The notes: generated from the letters alone by a model not told the origin. A stretch of DNA of 64,000 nucleotides from Duganella sp. (GCA_026225475.1 JAMFSU010000152.1:1-64000); one strand, 5' to 3'. Shown: positions 1-9,575, counted from the stretch's first letter. A program made the numbers and translations.

Positions 1-56
1 GCAGCGCAATGCGCAGCGAGCAGTTGAATCTGATCCGCTTCGAGCCGGGCCAGTGA
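1..56 (+). CDS. C-terminal end of an unidentified protein (5' truncated)
   Basis: An open frame enters from the left edge and stops with TGA at 54-56. The last visible residues are LNLIRFEPGQ. The piece is too short to assign to a family. It is called only because the frame is open and the composition looks coding; it could also be chance. Confidence 0.35.
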   Translation, partial: SAMRSEQLNLIRFEPGQ

Positions 57-61
57 TGTGC

Positions 62-328
62 TGTAGAAAATGGATAAGAGGGGCGCATGTTTGAGCGCAG
101 CGAGTTTGCGACCCTCCCATTTTCTGCAGTGCATCGCTGGGAACCCCGTAGGGGCTCGGATCGCGCGGTCGCCTTCTTTTGCTTAGCTTTTCTTGGCGAG
201 ACAAGAAAAGTAAGCGGCTGCCGGGCCGCTCCCGGCAAGCTCGTCCGAAGAAAACAAAGAGTCAACTACACACTGAGGTAAGCGGCTGCCAGCGCGCACC
301 CGGCTAGCGCGTCCGAAGAACACAAAGC
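62..328. repeat. Structured Burkholderiales-type intergenic repeat with tandem 51-bp units
   Basis: The stretch combines three elements. Positions 62-73 pair with 117-128 as a long-range inverted repeat. A 9-bp perfect hairpin lies at 187-210 (CTTTTCTTG, loop of 6, CAAGAAAAG). Two direct copies of about 51 bp lie at 210-260 and 278-328, matching at about 43 of 51 positions; each starts GTAAGCGGCTGCC and contains GTCCGAAGAA. A 64-codon open frame at 87-281 runs through it, but its translation (MFERSEF...) resembles the spurious product often predicted from such repeats in Burkholderiales. I treat the whole as a non-coding repeat. Confidence 0.65.
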
Positions 329-356
329 ATCAGTAGCCAAGAAAAACACCTCGGCC

Positions 357-2393
357 TTACACTGACGAGAACTTGCGTCCCTCAGTCAGCATCAAGTTAA
401 AACTCTCCACCGGCACCGCGCGCGAGAACAGAAAACCCTGCAACTCATTGCAACCGGCTTCCTTGAGGAAGTTGAACTGCGCGATGTTTTCCACGCCTTC
501 GGCAATCACCTTGTGGCGCAGTTGCTTGGCGATGCCAATGATGGCACTGGCAATTGCACAGTCGTTGGTGTCTTCAGGTATGCCCATCGTGAATGAGCGA
601 TCAATCTTGAGTGTGTTGATTGGAAAACGCTTCAGATACGACAGACTGGAATAACCAGTACCGAAGTCGTCGAGCGAAATCGTGACGCCCAGCAGACAGA
701 TCTTTTCCATGATCGAAATCACGCGATCGGTACCGTGCATCAGCATGCTTTCGGTAATTTCCAGTTCCAGCCAGTCGCCACTCAACTGATAGCGGCTCAG
801 TGCAGCGCGGATACGATCAGGCAAGGAACGCGTGAATTCGCGCGCCGTGATATTGATAGCAATACGCAACGGTTCCTGGCCCGCATCCTTCCAGCGGCGC
901 GCCTGCGCGCAGACGGTTTCGAGCACCCAATCGCTTAACTGCACGATCAGGCCGGTCTCTTCCGCAATCGGAATGAAATCGCCCGGCAGCAGCAAGCCGC
1001 GTTCCGGATGCTGCCAGCGTACCAGCGCTTCGGCACCGGTAATCTCGCCGCTGATCATGTCGACCTTGGGCTGGTAGTACAACAGCAGCTCGTCGTATTC
1101 GATGGCATGCAACAAACCAGTTTCAATTCGCAGCAAGTTGAGCGTATGGCGGTTCATGTCTTCGCTGTAATACGCGTAACCACCTTCGTTGTTTTCGCCG
1201 CCCTGCTTGGCGCGGTACATGGCGATGTCGGCCAGTCGTAGCAGGGTTTCGGTGTCGCGGGCATCCTGCGGGTACATGCTGATGCCGATACTGGCACCGA
1301 CGCGCAATTCGTGGCCGTCGATGAAGAACGGTTCGTCAAACAGGGAAATCAGTTTTTGCGCGACAAAGCCAGCGTGATAATCCTTGTCGATATCAAACAT
1401 GGCAATTGCAAATTCATCGGCGCCCAGACGCGCGACCACATCTTCATCTCGCAAGGCCTTGCGCAGGCGGATGGCGACTTCGACCAGCAACATGTCGCCA
1501 GCAACATGGCCGAGCGTGTCATTGATGGGCTTGAAGCGGTTCAGGTCGATGAACATGACGCAGCCGTAGACATCATTGCGCTGCTGCGCTTCGTTCAAGC
1601 TTTGGTCGACCGTTCGGGTGAGCAGCGTACGATTGGGCAAGCCGGTCAGTGAATCGTAATAGGCCAGATGATGAATCAGCTTTTCGGCGTTCTTGCGTTC
1701 GGTGATGTCGGTGAGATAGCCGATGATGCCAATGGGCTGGCCATGCTGATTGCGCATGACCGACAGCGACAGGCTGGCCCAGAATGCTTCGCCGGATTTC
1801 TTGCGGCGTCGCACTTCCATTTCACGGCCGCCCTGTGCCAGAAAAATATCGTTGAGTGAGGTGTCGTCTTCGCCGTCGTTTTCATACAGGAACAAGACAT
1901 TGCGGCCGATCGCTTCCTGCGCGGTGTAGCCGAACAATTGTTCGGCGCCACGGTTCCAGCTGGTGATGAAACCGGCCTGATCCATCATGATCACCGATTC
2001 ATGCATCTGGTTGAGGATTTGCGCCTGCTGCTCCAGCTTGGCTTCGATCAGATCCAACGCACGGCTGCGTTTTTCGCTATCGGCACGATTTTGCAGCAGC
2101 CGTCCGGTCAAGGCGGCAAACGAGAGAAGTCGGGCACTGTCGGCTTCGCTGTAGGCGCTGGCAGGTTCAGGAAAACGGTAATGGCCGTAACACAGTCCCT
2201 CGTGCTCAGCCGCTTGCTGCAGCCACAGGCCCGCGTGCGGCGCGTCGGAGAAATAACGACCGCCGGGCTTGCCCATATACGCCGAGACGACGGTTCCCAA
2301 GGCCTCATACAGCGCCGAGCCCTCCAGGCCCAACACGGCGTCGAGCAGTGCTGAACAACAGGCCAGATCATTGCTGCTGAGGGTTGCCATCAT
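357..2393 (-). CDS. PAS-GGDEF-EAL protein, probable c-di-GMP phosphodiesterase
   Basis: Cytoplasmic signalling protein of 678 aa. After an N-terminal region of about 120 residues comes a PAS domain (HESVIMMDQAGFITSWN onward), then a GGDEF domain (YYDSLTGLPNRTLL) and a C-terminal EAL domain. The cyclase signature is degenerate, GADEF instead of GGDEF, so cyclase activity is doubtful. The EAL domain keeps its catalytic motifs: EALVRW, DDFGTGYSS, EGVE and a QGFLFSR ending. Hydrolysis of c-di-GMP is therefore the likely output, with the GGDEF domain perhaps sensing GTP. The start is taken at the ATG at 2393, 2 bp after the upstream stop and preceded by GAGG; a start at 2453 would overlap the upstream gene by 58 bp. 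Probably co-transcribed with the HDOD gene before it. Confidence 0.88.
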   Translation of the reverse strand: MMATLSSNDLACCSALLDAVLGLEGSALYEALGTVVSAYMGKPGGRYFSDAPHAGLWLQQAAEHEGLCYGHYRFPEPASAYSEADSARLLSFAALTGRLLQNRADSEKRSRALDLIEAKLEQQAQILNQMHESVIMMDQAGFITSWNRGAEQLFGYTAQEAIGRNVLFLYENDGEDDTSLNDIFLAQGGREMEVRRRKKSGEAFWASLSLSVMRNQHGQPIGIIGYLTDITERKNAEKLIHHLAYYDSLTGLPNRTLLTRTVDQSLNEAQQRNDVYGCVMFIDLNRFKPINDTLGHVAGDMLLVEVAIRLRKALRDEDVVARLGADEFAIAMFDIDKDYHAGFVAQKLISLFDEPFFIDGHELRVGASIGISMYPQDARDTETLLRLADIAMYRAKQGGENNEGGYAYYSEDMNRHTLNLLRIETGLLHAIEYDELLLYYQPKVDMISGEITGAEALVRWQHPERGLLLPGDFIPIAEETGLIVQLSDWVLETVCAQARRWKDAGQEPLRIAINITAREFTRSLPDRIRAALSRYQLSGDWLELEITESMLMHGTDRVISIMEKICLLGVTISLDDFGTGYSSLSYLKRFPINTLKIDRSFTMGIPEDTNDCAIASAIIGIAKQLRHKVIAEGVENIAQFNFLKEAGCNELQGFLFSRAVPVESFNLMLTEGRKFSSV

Positions 2394-2395
2394 GT

Positions 2396-3613
2396 TCAGG
2401 CCTCGCGACTGACTTTGGATGCCCATCGATAGGCCTGTATCAGTGCGCGGCAATAACCTTCGGCAGTGATTCCGGCGCTCTCCAGGTCACTGTGCCGCAG
2501 CGGCTTACTGCCGTATTCAGCGCGTTCCACCACATCTAGCAACCGGCCCAGGCGGCCGCGCCGCTGCATCAGCGCATCGACAATATCCTGTGGCAACTTG
2601 AGCGGTTCGATGATCAGGCTCAAGGGCATTGTCAGCAATACATCTAGCAGCGAAAACATGCCGATGATGAAGGCGCGGTCCTGCTCGTCACGGTCGCCAT
2701 CGATCTGCTGGCACAAGGCTTCCATCATGGCAGCACGTGCAGCGGCGCGCGGCAGCAGCGGATTGGCAGCTTCGTCGCCGGGGAAACGTGCATACAGCAG
2801 TAACTGCAACCAGCGCTGTAACTGACGGCGGCCCAGCAGGTTGATGGCTTGGGTGAAATTGGTGATATGCGCCGAAAAACCGAACGCGGCCGAACTGACC
2901 AGCTTGAACAATTGATAGGACAAGGCTGGGTCTTGCTTGAGCAAGGCTTCCAGCTCTGGCGCGTCGGCATCATGCGAGACCAGTTCTAGCAACTTGACCA
3001 GGCGGCCGCGCGAGATGGCGTCTTTTTGTACGATATTCGACGCTGGCAGCAGCGGGTATTCACCGCTGAACCAACGGAAACCTTCGGCGCGGCAGGCATC
3101 GAAGCGCACCGGATCGGGCACGTTTTCGGCAATATGAGGACCGCGCAGACGATGCAGCCAATCAGTCGCTTCGTCGGCCACACCGGCGCTGCAATCAAGC
3201 GTGATCGATTCGATTACATCGGGAAACACGGCGTTACGTGCCGGCAGACCATCAGCGATCAAGCCGTAGCCGAGCTTGGACAAGCGTTCCAGCAAGGCGG
3301 CCCGGCTTGGATCAGCACAATACTCGACCGGAATCCGCAGGATCAGGCTGAGACCCTTGGGCGGCGCGCCGAACTCACCGACAAAGCGCTCCGGATGGGT
3401 AACTGGGACGATGCACGACAATTGGTCCAACGCATCACCTAACGCGAACTCGTTGAATAGCCGAGACAGCAAACCGCTGTCGTTTTCGTCGAGCGGAGAG
3501 ACATGCAGTGACAGCGCCGTCCACAGGTAGTGAACGTCTGCTACAGGCTGTAGAAATACGAGAGGAAAAGAAGGAATGCTTTTATCCTGAACAGCCATTT
3601 TTTTGGGCGTCAC
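2396..3613 (-). CDS. HDOD-domain protein with degenerate EAL-like N-terminus
   Basis: A 405-aa protein of the YuxH/CdgJ type. The first half has the length and spacing of an EAL domain but lacks the EAL/ELL motif and metal ligands. The second half is an HDOD domain (LLKQDPALSYQLFKLVSSAAFGF, then LGRRQLQRWLQLLLYARF around residues 250-275, given here in outline). HDOD proteins act as regulatory adaptors in motility and signalling, not as enzymes. It resembles the product of 18688-20064, which shares LGRRQL-x-RW-x-Q. The GTG at 3613 is used; ATG at 3598 (codon 6) is an alternative. It lies 2 bp upstream of the PAS-GGDEF-EAL gene, suggesting a shared output. Confidence 0.8.
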   Translation of the reverse strand: MTPKKMAVQDKSIPSFPLVFLQPVADVHYLWTALSLHVSPLDENDSGLLSRLFNEFALGDALDQLSCIVPVTHPERFVGEFGAPPKGLSLILRIPVEYCADPSRAALLERLSKLGYGLIADGLPARNAVFPDVIESITLDCSAGVADEATDWLHRLRGPHIAENVPDPVRFDACRAEGFRWFSGEYPLLPASNIVQKDAISRGRLVKLLELVSHDADAPELEALLKQDPALSYQLFKLVSSAAFGFSAHITNFTQAINLLGRRQLQRWLQLLLYARFPGDEAANPLLPRAAARAAMMEALCQQIDGDRDEQDRAFIIGMFSLLDVLLTMPLSLIIEPLKLPQDIVDALMQRRGRLGRLLDVVERAEYGSKPLRHSDLESAGITAEGYCRALIQAYRWASKVSREA

Positions 3614-3807
3614 GGTGAGCGGCCGGACGTCTTTTAATTAATTAAATACCAACAATAAATAAAGTACTTTCATGAAAAATACTTATCTAAATTCAAATAT
3701 TTTTCAAATATACCCGATAAATCGCGGCTTGCCTAAACGCACTGAATAAAATCTCGATAAGGCATAGGCGCGGGGCCATAAAGCGGTGTTTTATCCCCCA
3801 GCGTGAC
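3614..3807. promoter_or_regulatory. AT-rich promoter region upstream of the HDOD/EAL pair
   Basis: A strongly AT-rich 194-bp stretch in otherwise GC-moderate DNA. It contains a perfect 14-bp palindrome TTTAATTAATTAAA at 3633-3646 just upstream of the HDOD start. I cannot pick one -35/-10 pair with confidence. The region also follows the hemW stop codon. Confidence 0.4.
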
Positions 3808-5049
3808 TCAGATCAGGAACATTTCCTGCAAATCATTCAAAAACCGCTGCCCCAGCTCGGTGGGTTGGATGATTTTATGGTCGCGCAGCAACAAGCCTTT
3901 GCTCTCCGCTTGGTTGAGTGCACCCTCGATGGCGTTGATGCTCATGCCGGTGCGTTCGGCAAACAGGTTGACCGGGAAGCCATCCTGCAACCGCAAGGCA
4001 TTGAGCATGAATTCGAAACCGAGTGCGTCACGACCGATTTCGCCCTCTTCCTGAATGGCATTGCCGGCGCGCATGTGCTCCAGATAGGACTGCGGGTGCT
4101 TGTAGCGCATCTGGCGCACGATGCGATGCGGGAATGACAGTTTCGAGTGCGCCCCGGCGCCAATGCCAAGGTAATCGCCAAATTGCCAGTAATTGAGATT
4201 GTGGCGCGCCTGCCGCTTGGGTTGGGCATAGGCCGACACTTCATAATGACCATAGCCGGCGGCGCTGGTCAGGCTGGCGATCATGTCTTGCATGTCAGCG
4301 CTGCTATCGTCGTCGGGCACGGCTGGCGGGTATTTGGCGAACAAGGTGTTCGGTTCCAGCGTCAGGTGATACAGCGACAGGTGCGGCGGCGCACAGGCAA
4401 TTGCAGTCTCGATGTCGCGCTGCGCTTCGGCCAGGCTTTGCGCTGGCAAGGCGTACATCAGGTCGAGGTTGAAATTGTCGAAATTGGCATGCGCGATCTC
4501 GACCGCACGACGGGCTTGATCGCCATCGTGGATACGTCCCAGCGCGGCCAGGTGGGTGGAGTTGAAGCTCTGGATGCCGATCGACAGTCGATTGATACCG
4601 CTGGCCCGATAGGACTTGAACTTCTCGGCCTCGAAGGTACCGGGATTGGCTTCCATGGTGATTTCAATATCAATATCGAGCGGCAGCAAGGTGCGGATAT
4701 CGGACAACAAGCGATCCAATCCGGCCGCCGACAGCAGGCTCGGCGTGCCGCCGCCGATGAAGACGGAATACACTTTGCGGCCCCAGATCAAGGGCAGCGC
4801 CGACTCCAGATCAGCACGCAAGGCGTCGAGATAGGCCTCCTCGGGAAAACTGCCTTTGACTTCGTGCGAGTTGAAGTCGCAATACGGACATTTCTTCACG
4901 CACCAGGGAAAATGCACATACAGCGACAATGGCGGCAAGGCCGTCAATTGCAGGCTGCCGGGCTTGAGGAAGGCCAACGCGGCCTGTGCCGGGCTGTTTA
5001 CCGGCTGGCTTGAAGCAATCGCAACGCTGATCGGCTTGATCGGAATCAT
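3808..5049 (-). CDS. hemW: Radical SAM heme chaperone HemW
   Basis: A 413-aa member of the HemN-like family. The radical SAM cluster motif is visible as CVKKCPYCDF (CxxxCxxC), where the residue after D is F and not the extra cysteine of true coproporphyrinogen dehydrogenases. Other family marks are FIGGGTPSLL, EANPGTF, SIGIQSFN and LYHLTLEPNT. HemW inserts heme into target proteins and is not itself an oxygen-independent coproporphyrinogen oxidase. Its ATG overlaps the last codons of rdgB (ATGA-type overlap at 5046-5049), so translation is probably coupled. Confidence 0.93.
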   Translation of the reverse strand: MIPIKPISVAIASSQPVNSPAQAALAFLKPGSLQLTALPPLSLYVHFPWCVKKCPYCDFNSHEVKGSFPEEAYLDALRADLESALPLIWGRKVYSVFIGGGTPSLLSAAGLDRLLSDIRTLLPLDIDIEITMEANPGTFEAEKFKSYRASGINRLSIGIQSFNSTHLAALGRIHDGDQARRAVEIAHANFDNFNLDLMYALPAQSLAEAQRDIETAIACAPPHLSLYHLTLEPNTLFAKYPPAVPDDDSSADMQDMIASLTSAAGYGHYEVSAYAQPKRQARHNLNYWQFGDYLGIGAGAHSKLSFPHRIVRQMRYKHPQSYLEHMRAGNAIQEEGEIGRDALGFEFMLNALRLQDGFPVNLFAERTGMSINAIEGALNQAESKGLLLRDHKIIQPTELGQRFLNDLQEMFLI

Positions 5050-5630
5050 CGCAGCTTTTCTACCAAGGCACGCAAGGCCTGGCCGCGATGCGAGCAGGCA
5101 TTCTTTTCGGCGGCGCTGAGTTCGGCGGCGGTCTTGTTCAGTGCGGGCAGCCAGAAATACGCGTCGTAGCCGAAGCCACCGTCGCCACGTGGTACGGCGA
5201 TGATTTCACCGTGCCAGCTACCGTCTGCAATCACCGGTTGCGGATCATCGGCATGCCGCACATAGACCAACACACAATAATAGTAGGCCGATTTATCGGC
5301 ATGCGCGGCCAGGTCAGCTACCAGCTTGGCGTTGTTGGCCGCATCCGACTTCGGCTCGCCAGCATAGCGCGCTGACCAGACACCAGGCGCGCCGGCCAGG
5401 GCGTTGACGCAGACACCTGAATCGTCGGCCAGTGCCGGCAATCCGCTCAGGCGAGCGGCATGGCGCGCCTTGGTCAAGGCATTTTCGACAAAGGTGGCAA
5501 ACGGTTCGTCGGCTTCCGGGACATTGAATTCTCCCTGTGGATGCACGTCGAGGCCGATGGCACCGAGCAAGGCGCCGAATTCCTTGAGTTTTCCCTGATT
5601 ATTGGAGGCAAGAACGATTTTCTGAGTCAT
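5046..5630 (-). CDS. rdgB: XTP/dITP pyrophosphatase (RdgB/HAM1 family)
   Basis: A 194-aa enzyme that hydrolyses non-canonical purine triphosphates (XTP, dITP) to monophosphates, protecting DNA and RNA from their incorporation. Family motifs are SNNQGKLKEF near the N-terminus, ADDSGVCVNAL, GAPGVWSARYAG, GDGGFGYDAYF and a SHRGQAL end. The frame is open further upstream, but the start at 5630 (MTQKIVLASNN) matches the family N-terminus. It overlaps hemW downstream by 4 bases. Confidence 0.94.
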   Translation of the reverse strand: MTQKIVLASNNQGKLKEFGALLGAIGLDVHPQGEFNVPEADEPFATFVENALTKARHAARLSGLPALADDSGVCVNALAGAPGVWSARYAGEPKSDAANNAKLVADLAAHADKSAYYYCVLVYVRHADDPQPVIADGSWHGEIIAVPRGDGGFGYDAYFWLPALNKTAAELSAAEKNACSHRGQALRALVEKLR

Positions 5631-5796
5631 GGCAATGGAGAGCAAATACGGGCAAAAAAGCGCGCTAGCCATGGCGGCAAACAGCATCCATAGCTAGCAA
5701 AGAGGTCAATGGCGGGATTGTAAAGCGATTCCGGCTGCGCCGCTGATGACGCCGCCGGCAATTGATATCTAAAAAACAAGCAAATCGACTGGCTAA

Positions 5797-6525
5797 TTAC
5801 AGACCAAGCGCCTGTTTCTGCAATACCAGTAATTCGCCAATGCCCTTTTGCGCAATGTCGAGCAGGCTGTTGAGCGTAGCGCGGTCAAATGCAGCGCCTT
5901 CGGCGGTGCCCTGTACTTCGACGAAATGACCGGTATCGGTCATGACCACATTCATGTCAGTGTCGCAATCGGAATCTTCCAGATAATCGAGATCGAGCAC
6001 TGGCACGCCGCGATAGACGCCGACCGAAATGGCAGCAACGAATTGCTTGACCGGAATGGCGCTGATCAGGCCGCGTTGCTGCAATACCGAGAAGGCATCA
6101 TAGGCCGCGACCATGGCGCCGGTAATGGCGGCAGTACGGGTGCCACCATCGGCTTGCAAGACATCGCAATCGAGATGCAGCGTGCGTTCGCCGAAGGCTT
6201 CCAGATCAAACGCGGCACGCAAGGCGCGGCCGATCAAACGCTGGATTTCCTGGGTACGGCCCGATTGCTTGCCCTTGGCAGCTTCGCGGTCCATGCGGGT
6301 ATGTGTTGAACGCGGCAACATGCCATATTCAGCGGTCAGCCAGCCCTGCCCTTTGCCTTTCAGAAAACCGGGCACCTTTTCTTCGATGCTGGCCGTGCAC
6401 AGCACACGTGTGTCGCCGAACTCCACCAGCACCGAGCCTTCCGCATGCTTGGTATAGTGACGCGTGAGCGCCACCGGGCGTAAATCGTTGGTGGCGCGTT
6501 GGCTGGGACGTTGGAACTGTGTCAT
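5797..6525 (-). CDS. rph: Ribonuclease PH
   Basis: A 242-aa phosphorolytic 3'-5' exoribonuclease that trims tRNA 3' ends. Typical motifs are present: [60 protein letters not shown] and [12 protein letters not shown]. Length and termini are normal for the family. It is separated from rdgB by about 165 bp and is divergent from yicC, a pairing found in many proteobacteria. Confidence 0.96.
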   Translation of the reverse strand: MTQFQRPSQRATNDLRPVALTRHYTKHAEGSVLVEFGDTRVLCTASIEEKVPGFLKGKGQGWLTAEYGMLPRSTHTRMDREAAKGKQSGRTQEIQRLIGRALRAAFDLEAFGERTLHLDCDVLQADGGTRTAAITGAMVAAYDAFSVLQQRGLISAIPVKQFVAAISVGVYRGVPVLDLDYLEDSDCDTDMNVVMTDTGHFVEVQGTAEGAAFDRATLNSLLDIAQKGIGELLVLQKQALGL

Positions 6526-6785
6526 GCAATTTCCTTAACAAGAGGGTGCGGCGGCGTTGCTGCAAGTGACGCCAGGTGGCAAGACGAAGCCGTGATCATC
6601 GTTTTGATGGCGTCAGGCGGGTAAACTTTTTACAATGCCGTTGCCAAAGCCCAATACAATCACGGTCCATCTTTAATTTCACCGGCATTGTCTTGATAAA
6701 CTGCCGGTTTGTAAAGCCAACCCGCAGCTGCCTGGCCTGCGCAGCCGCGATTGTGGCCTGATTACCATCACCCGGAGAAGCAAAC

Positions 6786-7694
6786 TTGACCATCTACAGC
6801 ATGACCGGCTATGCCGTCACCAAACGTGAAACCCCTGCCGGCACGGTCACGGTGGAACTAAAAAGCGTCAATTCGCGTTTCCTCGACCTGCAATTTCGCA
6901 TCAATGACGATCTGCGCTCACTGGAACCAGCGCTGCGCGAAGTCATCATCAACAAGCTGGTGCGCGGCAAGGTGGAATGCCGCCTCAGTTTCGGCCGCAA
7001 GAGCAGCGAGGGTAGCAGCCAGGCGCTCAACCAGAGCCTGCTGAGTGCATTGGCGGTGCTGCAGAGCCAGGTGCGCACGCAGTTCGCCGATGCGGCGCCA
7101 TTGACGGTCAATGAATTGCTGCGCTGGCCCGGCGTCATCGAAGAAGCCGAAATCGGCCAGGACACACTGCAAGCCGACGTCATGGCGAGCCTGCAACTAA
7201 CTATGAGCGCCTTCCTCGATAGTCGCGCCCGCGAAGGTGCGGCCTTGCAGGTGGTATTGGAGACCCGCATCGACGCCATGGAAGCGATCGTCGCCCGCAT
7301 CACGCCGCTGGTGCCGCAACTGGTGGCGCAGTTCCAGCAAAAGGCCACCGAACGCATGCAGGAAGCACTCGGCCTGGCCACCAAGGATGGCGTCAGCGCG
7401 GCGCTGCCGCGTGAAGAAGTGCTCGAACGCATCCGCCAGGAAGTCACGCTGTATGGCATCCGCATCGATATCGCCGAAGAATTGGCACGGCTGTCAGCGC
7501 ATCTGGCCGAGACCCGGCATATCCTGAAAAAAGGCGGCCAGGTCGGCAAACGCCTCGATTTCATGATGCAGGAATTGAACCGCGAAGCCAATACTGTCGG
7601 CTCCAAAGCGGCGATGAAAGAACTGGCAGATGCCTCGATGGAACTGAAGTTATTGATTGATCAAATGCGCGAGCAAGTGCAAAACCTCGAATAA
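6786..7694 (+). CDS. yicC: YicC/YloC family endoribonuclease, TTG start
   Basis: A 302-aa protein with the family N-terminus (MTIYSMTGYA), the central KSVNSRFLDLQFR and the conserved C-terminal EANTVGSKA motif. YicC-family proteins are reported endoribonucleases acting in RNA turnover. The start is a TTG at 6786, supported by GGAGAAG 7 bases upstream and by the family N-terminus; the next ATG (6801) would cut into the conserved SMTGYA. A long inverted gene arrangement with rph lies upstream. Confidence 0.9.
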   Translation: MTIYSMTGYAVTKRETPAGTVTVELKSVNSRFLDLQFRINDDLRSLEPALREVIINKLVRGKVECRLSFGRKSSEGSSQALNQSLLSALAVLQSQVRTQFADAAPLTVNELLRWPGVIEEAEIGQDTLQADVMASLQLTMSAFLDSRAREGAALQVVLETRIDAMEAIVARITPLVPQLVAQFQQKATERMQEALGLATKDGVSAALPREEVLERIRQEVTLYGIRIDIAEELARLSAHLAETRHILKKGGQVGKRLDFMMQELNREANTVGSKAAMKELADASMELKLLIDQMREQVQNLE

Positions 7695-7816
7695 AATCCC
7701 GCTCTGATGGCGCGCTGCCAGCGCCGTTTCAGAACTTCTTGCGGGGCGCTCAATCGAATACCGGCGGCAGCAAACAGCACTGTTTTGCATCGCCGCTTTC
7801 TTTGCGAAGGCTATTT

Positions 7817-8545
7817 ATGTTCTACAAACTTTTTCTTGCTTTGGTATTGGCCGCTGGCACGACAGCTTATGCCGAGGACAGCAGCACCCCGCTCAATCCA
7901 AACAATCCGCCCGCGCTGGCCGATTACCGGATGAACTACCGCGACATGGTCGAGATTGCCAACGACAAAAGATTGCCGCATAGAATTTTTTATGCGCCCT
8001 CTTCAGGCCCTGACGCCACATGGTTTGATGCGGTCAAAAAAGGCGATCTCGCCAGCGTCAAACGAATGCGCGAACAAGGCCAGAATCTCGAAGCCAAGGA
8101 CGAAGCCGCACTCGGCCAGACCGCATTGGGCTGGGCCGCCTTCATCGGTTACGAAGACCTGGTACGTTACCTGGTCAGCCAGGGCGCAGACCTATTTGCC
8201 ACCGACCGCGGCGATGTCCAGAACGTGCTGAAATCGGCCACGCTCGGACAAAACGTCGCCGTCTTCAAATTTCTGCATGAGCAATTGAAAGACAAAGTCG
8301 ATCTCAACGATACAAAAACCGACCAGCAAGGCGAAACGCTGCTGATGATCGCCGCCAGCAATGACCGCGTTCAGATCGTCAAATACCTGCTGAGCCAGCA
8401 TGTCGAGCTCAATATCGTCAGCCGCCCGCTTGGCCAGGATGCGCTGACTTCTGCTTGCAGCCGTGGCAATCTCGATGTCGCCGCCTTGCTGATCGAAGCC
8501 GGTGCGATCAATCACCACACCGGCAAGGCCAACTGCGTCGATTGA
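7817..8545 (+). CDS. Exported ankyrin-repeat protein
   Basis: A 242-aa protein beginning with a clear signal peptide (MFYKLFLALVLAAGTTAYA, cleavage after about residue 19). The mature part has several ankyrin-type repeats, for example TALGWAAFIGYEDLVRYLV, ETLLMIAASNDRVQIVKYLL and ALTSACSRGNLDVAALLIEAG. A periplasmic location and a protein-binding role are likely; no enzyme domain is visible. The start at 7817 is preceded by CGAAGG. A start further upstream at 7739 would bury the signal peptide. It sits between yicC and gmk. Confidence 0.8.
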   Translation: MFYKLFLALVLAAGTTAYAEDSSTPLNPNNPPALADYRMNYRDMVEIANDKRLPHRIFYAPSSGPDATWFDAVKKGDLASVKRMREQGQNLEAKDEAALGQTALGWAAFIGYEDLVRYLVSQGADLFATDRGDVQNVLKSATLGQNVAVFKFLHEQLKDKVDLNDTKTDQQGETLLMIAASNDRVQIVKYLLSQHVELNIVSRPLGQDALTSACSRGNLDVAALLIEAGAINHHTGKANCVD

Positions 8546-8649
8546 AGCAGCACCAGCGGGCTCGCTGAAATAGTCCCGGTTTGCTAGAATACCGCCTCCC
8601 TGCTGCGCATTGCGCCGCGCTCACCACCACTGGTCCAATAGGAATCTTC

Positions 8650-9291
8650 ATGCCCACAAAAAAACCGACATCCGGCAGCCTGTTCATGGTGGTGGCGCCG
8701 TCCGGCGCCGGCAAATCGACGCTGGTCAATGCCTTGCTCAAGCAGGAGCCGGACATCAAACTGTCGATTTCCTACACCACGCGGCCACCACGCCCTGGTG
8801 AAGAGCATGGCAAACAATACTATTTCACCACGCCAGAAGACTTCCTCAAGCGCCAAGCCGAGGGTGAATTCCTTGAATGGGCCGAAGTGCACGGCAATTA
8901 CTATGGCACCTCACGACTGATGATCGCCGACCAAATCGCCAATGGCACCGATGTGCTTCTGGAAATCGACTGGCAAGGCGCACAACAGGTCAAAAAGCAG
9001 TTTTCCAATGCCATTGGCATCTTCATTTTGCCGCCCTCGATTGCTGCGCTGGAAGAGCGTTTGACCAAGCGTGGCCAGGACGAACCGCATGTCATTACAC
9101 GCCGCATTCTGGCCGCTGGCGGCGAAATCGCCCACTCTCCAGAGTTCGAATATGTTATTATCAATCAAGAGTTTGCTATTGCTTTGTCAGAACTGACAGC
9201 AATCGTCAAAGCCGCACGTTGCCGCTTTCCGCAACAAGCTGCCCGCAATACCTTCTTATTCACTCAGCTTGGCATTCACGCCAGTAGTTGA
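8650..9291 (+). CDS. gmk: Guanylate kinase
   Basis: A 213-aa enzyme converting GMP to GDP with ATP. The P-loop APSGAGKST, the GMP-binding [11 protein letters not shown] and [16 protein letters not shown], and [13 protein letters not shown] are all present. The start at 8650 follows AATAGGAATCTTC and gives the normal N-terminus ([15 protein letters not shown]). The same order gmk-rpoZ-spoT is found in many proteobacteria and the three are probably co-transcribed here. Confidence 0.96.
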   Translation: MPTKKPTSGSLFMVVAPSGAGKSTLVNALLKQEPDIKLSISYTTRPPRPGEEHGKQYYFTTPEDFLKRQAEGEFLEWAEVHGNYYGTSRLMIADQIANGTDVLLEIDWQGAQQVKKQFSNAIGIFILPPSIAALEERLTKRGQDEPHVITRRILAAGGEIAHSPEFEYVIINQEFAIALSELTAIVKAARCRFPQQAARNTFLFTQLGIHASS

Positions 9292-9371
9292 ATTCAGCAG
9301 CAAGCTTTGCCGCGCTGCCGGATTCCGAGCGAATCTTAGTTGAACCAGACAATATGTCATCAGGAGTTTTA

Positions 9372-9575
9372 ATGGCCCGTATCACCATCGAAGATTGCCT
9401 CAAGCAAATCCCTAACCGTTTTCAATTGACCCTGTCCGCAACTTACCGCGCACGTCAATTGCTGCAAGGCCACACACCAAAAGTGGACTCCAAGGACAAG
9501 CCTACCGTCATCGCCCTGCGTGAAATCGCAGCTGGCAAAGTCGGCATCGAGATGCTCAAAAAAGTGCCGGCCTGA
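9372..9575 (+). CDS. rpoZ: RNA polymerase omega subunit
   Basis: A 67-aa protein with the standard omega sequence [10 protein letters not shown] and [16 protein letters not shown]. Omega assists assembly of RNA polymerase and carries part of a ppGpp site. The start at 9372 has CAGGAG 7 bases upstream; an in-frame ATG at 9288 overlapping the end of gmk is not credible. spoT follows 38 bp later. Confidence 0.96.
   Translation: MARITIEDCLKQIPNRFQLTLSATYRARQLLQGHTPKVDSKDKPTVIALREIAAGKVGIEMLKKVPA

Noticed and set aside
87-281. 64-codon open frame starting MFERSEF
   Set aside because: It lies inside a repeat with hairpins and direct copies; such frames are commonly false predictions.
4147-5013. 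288-codon plus-strand open frame opposite hemW
   Set aside because: It is antisense to a well-supported gene and has no family likeness.
3808-5049. Oxygen-independent coproporphyrinogen oxidase (HemN)
   Set aside because: The cluster motif has CPYCDF without the extra cysteine, and the length fits HemW.
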